From positions 1,674,001-1,738,000 of the forward strand of contig NW_026570232.1 of the NCBI RefSeq assembly GCF_019649055.1: a DNA stretch of 64,000 nucleotides. The letters are read 5' to 3'. Within the stretch, counting starts at the first letter, position 1; each line of letters starts with the position of its first letter. A program made the position numbers and the translations under genes. Below are positions 39,989-50,446 of this stretch, piece by piece. The stretch is from Paramacrobiotus metropolitanus. Its lineage: Eukaryota > Tardigrada > Eutardigrada > Parachela > Macrobiotidae. Under the pieces are notes generated by a model that searched no databases, had not been told where the DNA came from, and saw only the letters and a list, made by a program, of their open reading frames with translations.

Positions 39989-41944
39989 ATTAGTGCTTCT
40001 TTCCTTTGGCATTTACTACGAAAATATCGACTATCCTGAACTACGTATTGTACTATTTAACTTGTGACCGTTTCCTTTTTTTAAGTTTCCCACATCAACT
40101 TCCGCAAAATCGAATTTTGAATAGATAAGCAAACAAGTCTGTGTCTCTGCTGATTTATCTGTACACCGCTACACGCAATTATCATGAATCATGTATAAGA
40201 TTTTTTTGATTGTTTTTATTGTTGTCGTGGGTTGTAAGGAACTGTTTTTAATTTTTCAGTTGTGTTTGTGTTTTGTGAGGTGATTAAGCCTGTATTTATT
40301 GCTCACAGATCAGTTGGATAATCGCTGCATCCGTTGTTCCGGCCAGTGCAGATTACTTATATAATTAAGAGTTTAAGACCGTGCTTGCCATAAACTTTGT
40401 TAGCTGTCCAAGTGTCCAGTCTCAGTAACCGATCATGGGAGGATGCCGACGGCCGTTGGACAGCACGGAAGGCACATATTAAAGTGAACAACAGTCGGCG
40501 TCTTCTTTTTCGCGGATTGACTGGTAAATGCCAATGCTCCGGGTGTTGTTTTTAATGCTAAAAATTCCCATAGTATGTGACAAGTTGGTAATGGAACGAA
40601 AACATGTACGTGGCCCAACGAACGGAACCGGAACAACTTGCACGAGCTGCGAAATGATTCTAATAATACTGTAAATTAAGGAGAAACGGAGAATACTTCA
40701 CGTTTGCATTTGTGGTAACACGACATATTAACTGTGAAGGTTTTCACGATTTACATAGCTTAACTCTAAACGCAGTTTAATTACGGGCATAATTAAGCAA
40801 AGTTGCGCGGCAAACTTTCCGGGATATTCCAGCTGCATTTTGACTCCATTAATTAGACTTAAGTTTTTGCACGAAGATCATAGATTTTATTATTCTTATA
40901 CCAAACGCAGATATTAAACGCGTTGGAATACTGATTGCAAGTCCGCAGCCCTAACTTAACATTGCTGTTTCGTCAGGTTTTCTTGTTAAAGGTCAATGCT
41001 TTCTAATTGCCGCTAACATGGCCAGTTCAACGCTGCAATATGTGTAGATATACTGTAAATTTGTAATATGGAGTAGCTACCGGTATCACTAAATCACAGC
41101 CGTAATTAATCAATGGGCAATCTACGTCCGACGCCGGCTTGTGTAAATACGCAGCATCTCGTCGACCCTGGTGACTTTTCCACAAGAATGTCACGTACGT
41201 AGTATCGGTGGAAAACGTTAATGTTACAGCGCATATTACCAATTTACCATTCCTGGCCGCGACGGAGGAATACTTGTATAAAAACAATCACCACAGCATG
41301 GTTTCCTTTATAATCGTAACTTTTCCGCACCAACGGCCACACCACCGTCCGCGTTTGCGTGCCCAAAGTATGCTAATCTCCCACTCGAAATGCGTCACGG
41401 TGTCAATATTGTATGATATTTTTGGCGCTGGCATTACTATCGCACCGTTTACCTGGATCGTTACAACACTTGTTGTCGTGCTACTCCAGTGTACACCGCC
41501 GCGCACTTGGTCGCCGAAATATCCGGCCACGCTCCATTTAAAGCCGCTGTCTGTTTATGCGATAAGACAGTGGAATCATTTATTAGCGTGCTGATTTATT
41601 TATCTGGTACACGGCGCTGTATGTGACGCATCGATTATGTGAGCCGTATATGCTGCGTATATATATCGTGACAGCACATCGGCGGGAAACAACGGCGCAA
41701 TTGTCTTATAATGCGCCATACTCACACTTGTGGTTAATGATTAATTGTTTGGACCAGATTTGTTGCCGGATGCGTCAGTCGCACCTATGCCGTTATGGCT
41801 GTGTACATGTGTCTGTAATTGGCCATGCTGTGGTGCACGGTGTCGTTGTGTCAATAAAAAGTCGTGCCATCACTTCCGCCCGAGTGATTCGAAGGTGATA
41901 ATTTGTCGTGATTTCGATGATCTACTGTTGATGCTGCGCTGATA
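39989..41944. other. Intergenic region upstream of the 75-aa peptide gene
   Basis: No supported gene. From about 41040 to 41900 composition is more balanced, and overlapping open frames occur on both strands without splice or family support, suggesting regulatory DNA. A TATA-like CAATAAAAAG at 41852-41860 lies about 90 nt before the next gene's ATG. Confidence 0.4.
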
Positions 41945-44900
41945 ATGATCGACAATAGAATTGTGGCGTGGATAGCCGTGGCGTCGCTGATCATCTGCAC
42001 TCTTCTCCCCATTGCGACCGGCGTCCGCTATTATCCCAAAAAGAAACCGTAAGTACGCTTTGCCGGTAGTGACTCGGACTTCTATGTGTCGGGCCAATAC
42101 CGTACCAGAATCTTTTAGAAATATTAATTCAAAATATAGTCTTTGGAATATGATGCTGTTATATAATTCCAAAAATGAAAATCTGGCCTTAGTGTCAGTT
42201 TTTCTCGCTTTAATATTTTTTAATATGGCATGTAAATATGATAATTCTAGCATTAGGATGTCTAAAGTATTCACGAAACCGAATATTTGATACGCCACAT
42301 AAGAAAATATTAAATACCCTAAATACGAAAATGTGGTTTCGTAAATAAACTTTGGGTTAGTAGTTAATACTTTCCTGGATGTAATGCAGTATCAACTAAA
42401 ATCAGTAAGATGAAATAAGCTCGCAAATACTACAAAAAAACCGAAATGTCGTGTTTGCAGTTACAATTGACAGTGAACTGTATCTGTATGTCACTTTATA
42501 GAAGACATAAGGTCTCAACATTCCTGCACAAATCTGCAACGATATACATGGGCAGAATGCTCACACGTTACAAATTCCTTAACCACGCTTTATGGTTACA
42601 GCCAAGCGCTTGAGGTCAACCAAAATCATTCCTATATTTTGAGTGTTGTTTTAGGGATTCAGAAAGAGTATTGCACCATCCCAAACATTTCATGCTGCGA
42701 CTGACGCGAGTTGGCGGAAAGGATCATATGCATTCGAAGGTGGGGTAAGTTCAATAATCATGCAAATATGTGCATAATTAATCTTACTGCACGCGTACAC
42801 AAATAAAACAAATAGAATCTGCATTTGACGGCATATGAGTGACGAACGGCGATATGTACAATTATTTCTTTCATAGCCAAACTGTAACAGAAAACTGCAA
42901 CGCAAACACGCAACGTTTTTGTGGCGATTTGACAACTATGCTGAAATCTCCAAATGCACCTTAAGTTTAAACATAGTAAATAATTTTTAATGGAATACTG
43001 ATATTGTATTGTATGTCAAAGCTGATGTATAGCAATTGAACTAAACAAAAACATGAAATGCCCAGATCCGTTTCTGGCTCTACCCTACAGTAACTACTAT
43101 CAAGTACTTACTATAGTGTAGTGTACTTACTATCAAGGAAATAGATCTATATTATGATCGGCCGCCCCGTGGAACTTGGCTAGAAAAAACCGCTAAGCAA
43201 ATTAAAAAACCGATTTCACCATCAAACTCAGCATGTTCCAAAAGGGTCCCACATGCATTTTGTTTTCAAAAATATCTGCCCTGGACCATCGCTCGGATGC
43301 CGGTACCGGTACAGGCATCAGTTCAAGGTGACCTTGAAAGACCTTTTACAAAAAACACTGTTGCGTGGAGCAGCTAATATTCAAATGCAGAGTATGTAGT
43401 AGAATAAAAAAAGCTGTAATTTGTTTAAATAAACTTCGAAAAATTTTTCAAGTTTGTCGCGTTTCAACAAAATGCACTAAAGCGAAGAAATTTTCTTTTG
43501 GTTTTCGGAGCCGGAAAGCGCTTTCGCGCTGGACCTTTTTAGCTTTTCTGCGTTCTTATACATTGTTCTCTGTGCATCACAAAACACTTAGATCTACAAT
43601 AAACATAAAATTTAAAATTAGCTTAAATACCAAAAAAGTTGTTTGGTTCGGTGAAAACGATCTCAGTACTCATACTGCGGTATGCTCACGCGTTTACATG
43701 AAAATTTGGGATAAGATAAGATATCGATTCACAATGAGGCTTTTGCATGAATGCCAGGTGAATGCATTTAAACATTTTAAAATTTTATTCTCCTAATATC
43801 TCATAAACAATTTCCACACCGATGTATAAAGTACAAATCCTTTGGCTATAGGATGATCATTATGAAAGGTATGAAACCAAAAAAGTGTTTGAGGATGCGA
43901 AAGCGAAAGTTTGCGAACGTATTCCTAATTACCTGCATAGTCCTTAACTTCCTTTACATATTAGGTAGAAGGCGAAATCGCACTTCGTCGTGGTAGTGAG
44001 AAAACAGGCAGTGTCTCAGCATAGTTTGCAAGCGAAAGTTTACTGACCGTGAATTTTCCTATGCAATGAAAAACTCACTGACCAGACCGGCATATGTGAA
44101 CGGAACCCAACGGAACCCTTGCCCAGCACCCACTGTTCGATGCTAACAAAGTTCTTGAGCTGTCGAATGAACAGAACCGCACAAAGGTTACACTATCCAC
44201 TAACCAGACCTACCGAGTTACAGGAAACATACTGACCGTCGATCAGGCCGGTAGAGTGAACGGAAGCTCTAGTTTCAGGGAAGGAATATTATCTTAGTGT
44301 TAGTGGCTTAGACCAGATAAGAGCAGAACCGTTATCATTGTCCAGCACAACGCTAATCCGGTAATCCGGCTGTCAGCCGAACAGAACTGTGCAAAAGCTG
44401 GCATGTCTATCAATCTTACTAAATAAAGGGAACGGTGGCCATGGTCCGAGATCCTCAATTTACCACCGGCCTTACCACCCTTTACCACAAACAGTGTAAC
44501 CGCGAGGGCTAGTTTTTATTTTGTTAGTGGCTATTGCCAATAACAAAAAATGTTAACTAACGAGTGCCGGGTAGAACGACATCCCGTGTAAATGCAAACG
44601 CCATTACATTCTTAAAATCTGTCAGAAACAATCGAAATTCAGAAAGACAACCCACAGGTCATACCAGTGTTTAGGTATCACTAATCAGGGCTGCGGCGTA
44701 AACGGAAATTACAGGACCCGCTATTGCTGTTACTAATGTTTGGTGGCTAGGACAACGTGATCTCTGTTGCTCGTTATCACTACACACTCCTTGCTGCCGA
44801 CTGAATGAATGGAATTATAAAAAAAATTATCTGCCGACCAAGCCTACTGATTACTGAACAAAGGATCAAAATTGGTTTCCACGTGTCCTCGATCACAATT

Positions 44901-45564
44901 GGTTTCCACGTACCAGTTATTAAAAAGTAGCGAAGCAGAATTATTAGAAACTTGGCACCGCTGACCGCTCTCCGACTATTAGTCGTGCTACTAACTATTT
45001 TGTTTCACATAGAATGAACCGATCAGCTATATAATGCTATTTCCTGATTAGAGCAAGCTAACTGAAGCTACGAACAGCGCCTGATCATACACTGTAAAAA
45101 CATATAACACGCAAATCAGGCTTCAAAAATAAATGAACAAGAATTAGTTTTCAAGGAACTGACTGTAGATCACAAGAGCATCTGAGGCGAAGCCGAAGAT
45201 GACTCTTGTATCTACCTATAGTAAGTTCTTGCTACTATAATAATATACAAAGTATATTGCACCAAAAAACCGTTTACGTATTATGTAGAGCACCGGCTGG
45301 TACGATTATTTACATAAGATGGCATAATATTTTTGGGCTAGCATAGATACGACTCATACGAGTACTGTACATACGTATACGAGTTCACACAAAAGATAAC
45401 ACTGGCGCTTACTGCTTAAACGCTACGTATATTTTTACAGGAAGACCGTGGATGAGGGTTATGACCTGAAAGCGCTGGGTTTCGGCATCAATCGCTATCG
45501 TCATGGCGGAATAATTGGCCGCTTATCAACAGCCTGGGATTCCGCCAACTCACCTTATGGTTAG
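41945..45564 (+). CDS. Putative secreted peptide precursor, 75 aa, unrecognised
   Basis: Two exons join in phase: 41945-42048 (donor CC/GTAAGT) and 45441-45564 (acceptor tttttacag, TAG at 45562-45564). The product begins MIDNR and has a clear hydrophobic signal core, IVAWIAVASLIICTLLPIA, with likely cleavage near ATG-VRYY. The mature part has no Cys. It contains a basic cluster YYPKKKPK, then DEGYDLKALGFGINRYRHGG, and ends NSPYG, so the final Gly could give a Tyr-amide C-terminus. Size, one signal peptide, basic processing sites and a terminal Gly all suggest a neuropeptide or other prohormone. GYDLKALGFGIN faintly resembles orcokinin (FD...GFGFN), but that is too weak to name it. The 3.4-kb intron holds degenerate tandem repeats. 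Confidence 0.65.
43960..44800. repeat. Degenerate tandem repeat, about 220-bp period
   Basis: Related blocks recur at roughly 220-bp spacing in the intron of the 75-aa peptide gene. CCAGCACCCACTGTTCG at about 44124 is echoed by CCAGCACAACGCT at about 44341; each is followed by a GAACAGAACYG...CAAA block. GTTAGTGGCTTAGACC near 44300 recurs as GTTAGTGGCTATTGCC near 44523. The copies are diverged and the limits are by eye. Confidence 0.45.
44864..44911. repeat. Short direct repeat, two 21-bp copies
   Basis: GATCAAAATTGGTTTCCACG(T) at 44864 and GATCACAATTGGTTTCCACG(T) at 44891 differ at one base and are separated by six bases. Confidence 0.85.
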
Positions 45565-46990
45565 AATCGACCTTTTTATATGAAAAAACACATCCTTATT
45601 GTATATAATATGGACCCTCCTCGATCATAAAACTACAGATTTGCTAAATTTAAAATTCTGGGTTACGAGTATTATAATTTGAACAGCAATAGCAGCGGCT
45701 TTTGTAGCATCTACGGCTGGGGCAACTTTACTTGAAAATTTCAGTTTTGTGTAATTTTATACTACACATGCAGAGTAAATCGCCTTATGGAGCGACTGAG
45801 AGTTTTCGTTTTCATGTACGTATTGTAGTGTAGCGTTTTCTGATTTTAACTAAAACGTATTGTAGCGTTTTCTGATTTTAACTTCCACTAGGAACAAAAC
45901 ACGTAGGTAGTAGGTACATAAACAATTAATAAGTGGTATTTTGCTGCAGCACCTGGAAAGCGGCGCCGACGGTGATACGATGACGTGAAATGTGGACACT
46001 CTCTCTCGAAGCAACCTGAATCTGCACAATTTGTTTTCCGGGTTGTTATATTCAAGAGATTTTTCTAATTAGAAGACACGTCACACTGATTACCTGTTGA
46101 ATGTAACACACATGTGTTGTGTACATTAACACTTCTTCAGTTCTTACTTGTTACATTTGTAGAATGCACGGTAAACTCAAAACCGAACTGTAATAAGTAC
46201 CAAATGTCTAATGTTGCACCCGCATCGGGTAAATAACTCGTTTTGAGATGATTTTTTGTGATGTTTGATATACTGATTATCCGTTTTAGTATATTCAGCG
46301 GTTTATTATATGATTCTTGTATTGGAACGCTGAACGTACCCTCTTTCTCATTAATTTGGGAATAAATATTTAACGAATTATCTACTGTATATGTACATAA
46401 TAATAGTTCTTAATATTTTTTTCTGGGTTGAATTGTGGCAAAATAACCCAAAACTCTATACAGAGTGCAAGCAGATAACTCGACAGCATGGATATGTTAC
46501 CGTTTACGTTTGTATAAGATTCAAAACCTAATTAACATATGTACTTTGATGCGATACATGGTACAGCTAGTAGCCTAGTATTAAGTATATATAATTGTTG
46601 TATAACTGTTTTTATTTTTTGTCAGGTCACGGTAGCGGACTAACAGCATGAAATTCTAAATCTTTTTTTGTAGAACGGTAGCTAGTTAATTGTCGGCTAT
46701 TGTGCCTGCTTATTCGGCAAGATGATATTGTACAATATGCGCACAACTTAAAACTATAACAGCAGAACAGATACAAATTTCTTTAATAGAATACAAATCT
46801 TTCCCCGCTTATGTTACCATAGCAGTGGCATCTCGGTTACATACAAAGCGGAAGTTGCATAACGTTGCGCCGGCAGCTATGCAGTTCGCTGTACAATTCA
46901 ATTACACCGATATCAGTGCGTGGCACTGCGTGCTGCTCGCAGCTAGGCGCTCCCACATGACCAGCCCCAGTGACAAAAAGACCTTTCTTC
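45565..46990. other. Intergenic region between convergent peptide genes
   Basis: No coding exon is supported. AT-rich and containing a short direct repeat at 45818-45883. No AATAAA close to either stop codon; TTTATT at about 46611 could serve the minus-strand gene. Confidence 0.4.
45818..45883. repeat. Direct repeat of about 30 bp
   Basis: ACGTATTGTAG...CGTTTTCTGATTTTAACT occurs twice in tandem; the first copy has an extra TGTAG. Recent slippage duplication 250 bp beyond the stop of the 75-aa peptide gene. Confidence 0.85.
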
Positions 46991-48100
46991 CTATCTTTTG
47001 CGGCCCACTCGCGGACCGCTCAGCTTGGACTTTTGACTGGTGGCGGCATAGTAGACGGGTCGTGGTCGCAGCGCGTAGGCCAGAGGATCGGGATTTGCCG
47101 GTGGATATTCGCTCCTCAAGACGCTCATGACCAGTGCGTCGAAGAAGGGCAACGGTGGCGGCATGATCTGGCTGTCTCTTCCGGGTGCGCTGATCGCTGC
47201 GCTAACGCGGTTCACCTGATCTGCGAAACAAACTACATATCTTGGCTCATCGGTTTCAAATGAATTTCCAGTACTCAATCGGTGTAATACGATGATTGTA
47301 CGCACTGTAAATTTATAAAAATAGCGACGAACGGTCAGCGAGCTCCGCCTTTGTTCTTACTTACCATTATCCTATACTTACTATAGTTGCAGAAATCCCT
47401 GCGGCTGTATATGCGACCGTGTATGACATAATAATATCTTATCGTATAACCTATCGATATGTATACTCGATTGTTACAAATCTTCAATTTGTCAATTTTT
47501 ACGTTATAGGATTTTATGATTAAGTAATTAACAACCGGACGACAAATAATTTTGCAATTTTCTCAACTACAAATGTGCCTGGCATGGGCATTTTAGAACA
47601 CAACTGCCACTATCTGTACCAGTCCCCTGCCTGCAAGTGCTGCCATGAGAGGAAGTGCGGAAATGTAACATAATGACATTGTGACCTTTTCTCCAACCCC
47701 GGGTATTTCAGTTAATATTGAATACGTCACCGGCGTGCACGTGTGGCCCGCTCTCAAGAAAAAAGGAATGAATATATAATGGGAAGCAAATGACAGAAAC
47801 TGCGCATTCTTTAATATGCTAAAAATAAGAGGTCAAAAGTGTGGTTCTGAGATATCCTAACCACACTTTCAAGCAGAATATCTGTTTAACCGCGCTGTAT
47901 AGTGTGGACATACCTCTTCCCGCGCAGCATATGCTTTGCTGGCGCAGTGCCGCCTGCATGGGGAATTTGTCGAATTTCAGCCAGTTGCAGCCTTGGAAGC
48001 TCGTATATTTGCATCGCATTTGCAGTGGATGCACGCGAACCAAACAGACAATCGCCGAATAAACGCTGATTAAGAAAAGGTCACTCTTTATCAACAGCAT
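46991..48100 (-). CDS. Putative secreted cysteine-containing prohormone, 138 aa, unrecognised
   Basis: Two exons join in phase: 48100-47914 (donor AGAG/GTATGT) and 47220-46991 (acceptor tttcgcag, TAG stop), with a 693-nt intron. The N-terminus MLLIKSDLFLISVYSAIVCL is a signal peptide ending near VRVHP. A short Cys domain follows, RCKYTSFQGCNWLKFDKFPM and then QQSICCAGR; its four Cys sit near residues 30, 38, 58 and 59. A Cys-free tail rich in Pro and Tyr follows (EYPPANPDPLAYALRPRP). The protein ends KSKLSGPRVGRKR, a classic amidation and tribasic cleavage signal that would release a short ...GPRV-amide. This resembles the PRX-amide ending of CAPA, pyrokinin and ETH peptides, but the rest matches no family I know. 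Exon 2 alone is strongly coding (GC-rich, open to the stop). Confidence 0.68.
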
Positions 48101-48153
48101 TTTAGTGGCAACGCGCACAACCAATATTCTCGGTTTATCAAGGCCTATGATGT

Positions 48154-48168
48154 ATATTGTATAAGGTC
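48154..48168 (-). promoter_or_regulatory. TATA-like sequence upstream of the 138-aa precursor
   Basis: CCTTATACAATATAC on the minus strand, 54-68 nt before the ATG at 48100, would place a transcript start near 48130. Weak on sequence alone in AT-rich DNA. Confidence 0.25.
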
Positions 48169-48848
48169 AACGGAGTGCAACGAAGACGTTAAATTAAATG
48201 AAAAGTAACCGATAATTAAACTATAAACCATAAATTAACTCGTCTTATTAGAATCTGGTCGGGGTTGTCAACCAAACAATCGCTGCAGCTAATTGTAACA
48301 GCAAATCAGCAGTCCATAGAAAAACACCATGGAATTGGACTTGTAAGATGTGTATGCAAGTACTGTACGCAATCCACGTTATATATATGTACTGCAGTCG
48401 GCCTCACTGTGAGCGGTTATAACTTATAGTCCGTAATGACCCGAGTATTTATGGAAGTGTCGCTTCCAGTAAACGTATAATATTTCTCGCCTCCACATCA
48501 GGATCATAAATAGCACATATTATATTTATTCTTCCGTCGGGCTTCCGGTGCGTTACCTGCAGCCAGAACATAAATTAATTAGACGGACAAATAAACGGTG
48601 GGGCGTGATCTACGCGGGTGGTGCAAGTGGTGGCAGCGATAATTACGACGTAGCGGATCGCACGTGTGACTGCTGCACCTTCTGAATCACTTCCGTTCGA
48701 CCGATATTGTCTTGTAGGATGTGCAGGAGAATCGTACGGCGATTCCTGATCACCAATTTGCATGGTAAAAATTTTTTGTCTTCGTGTCCAATTCAATTTG
48801 AAGCACAATAGATACATACTTCTAGTCAAGCAAAATGTTACGTACTTG

Positions 48849-48982
48849 TACAATGGACGCCACTAGTAATGCGGTTACACCGTTAGCCGATAGCGCTATG
48901 CATACGTATGCATAGCGCTATCGCCTATCAGTGATCCAGTCACTATTATTCCAGTGTAACCACATTAGTGACGTCCACTGTA
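48849..48982. mobile_element. 134-bp palindromic MITE (Tc1/mariner-like)
   Basis: The whole element is an imperfect palindrome. Its ends are TACAATGGACGCCACTAGTA and, on the other strand, TACAGTGGACGTCACTAATG, both continuing into GCGGTTACAC/GTGGTTACAC. The flanking TA dinucleotides suit a TA target duplication and CAGTGG resembles a Tc1/mariner terminus. The centre, 48888-48923, is a perfect 36-bp palindrome (CGATAGCGCTATGCATAC and its complement). There is no coding capacity. Confidence 0.82.
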
Positions 48983-50446
48983 TCAATATTGTGCATTAGC
49001 CATCTAGCAAAATATACTTAATTATGCAGCTTTGCCATATATTATAACGTAATGAGCGTCTAAGTTTAAATAGAAATCACTGCAAGTTTAAATCGATAGC
49101 TATAGATGGGTATTACTATTATCATTATGTACGTTGCCGTTAGGGCGCACGAGTACAGTACATTATAATTGTTATGATGGCTTCTTCTCTGATATTCCAC
49201 ATAAATATGCCACGGTTTGACCCTACCGAGAAAATCGTTGTCGGTTGACGTCAGTTCTTTGTCAGCAGGTCAGAATACGATCTCGCATGTATGCTACGCT
49301 AACGCAATTTAAATTAATTCCCGATCCCTCTGGCTCTCCCTAAATGTTGTCTCTCCTTTGCTGATAAAAATACCACCTTTTACAGATACATAATGAATTC
49401 AAATTAATGGTATTGCAGTGTAAAGTGAACCTGTCGGGATTGTTACAGTAACTGCGCATCCGACCTTGCATGATTAAGCAGATTTACTCAGATCAACCAC
49501 CGCACATCCGCTCTTCAGCACTTTTGACTATTTTTAAAAATTATGATTTGATTCCGAAAAAGCTGTTTCACTGAAAAGCCTTAGAAATTCTGCAATACTG
49601 CATGCAGCTGTACAGTTGGGTCGATAGGATAAAGGGCACTGTTCACGAAATCGACCACTTTTGAGTTTTGAGTGTTAAAAAAATTGACAGTTTGAATTTT
49701 TACTTCATACATAATCACGCTAGCGGTAGGAGTATACTGTTCAGCGTAAAAGTCCAGGGTGGAAGCGCAGCCTTCGCTCCATATTATAGTGAACGGCTCA
49801 ACCGGAAGTAACTCTGGATCAGCTGTTCTCAGACCGCTTGTATCTGTTTTTAGTGATTTCCTGTACTGCGGTAGTATGTTAATTGTTTCTATTATGCTTT
49901 GTCGGTAGTAGTAGCAATAAATACTAGTCTGAAAAAAGAGCAATGAAAATTAAACGACTTACAAAGAGATACAGTACGCATTTTATCTGTACCTAATCCT
50001 ACTTCCGGTGCTCCGCCAGCGAAACGAAGGTAACTGCGGCCCGATGGCCGACATAACCAAGAGTCACTTACTGTAGTATACATACTCTGTAGAATTTCCT
50101 GTGTTTGAATGGAGTTCAGTACACATTACTGTTCAGTGTAAATTGGAATTAAAATGATGAATTCATAATTCATTTTGATTTATCTGTGCAGTAATCCATT
50201 ATGGATAATTATGCTGCACTTTTAATCTGGGTTTGATTTGTTCGTGACAGTTATTTTCAGAATTGACTTCATCGTTTCATTGTTTCGGCTGTACCTCTGG
50301 ATGAAAGCCTGTCGTCCCTGGGCAATTGTGAGGGATCTGGGGGTTCGCTAGGAAATTTCCCAGTGAGGGACTTGTGACTGTGAGGCTCCCTGTGACTACC
50401 ATTCTGCCATCAACCCATTCATCAGCCTTCATCGCCCACGGCTGTC
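48983..50446. other. Upstream region of UBR
   Basis: No supported gene. A minus-strand open frame at 49943-49581 was considered and set aside. An ETS-type ACCGGAAGT on the minus strand near 50010 may belong to a promoter. The UBR transcript start is not identifiable. Confidence 0.4.

Noticed and set aside
41208-41594. Plus-strand open frame overlapping a minus-strand open frame at 41530-41288.
   Set aside because: Both strands are open over the same interval with no splice partners or family match; balanced base composition makes chance open frames likely.
49581-49943. Minus-strand open frame of about 120 codons, with a possible 34-nt intron joining it to an upstream frame near 50050.
   Set aside because: The upstream frames either stop or arrive in the wrong phase, 34 nt is below every supported intron here, and the product resembles nothing known.
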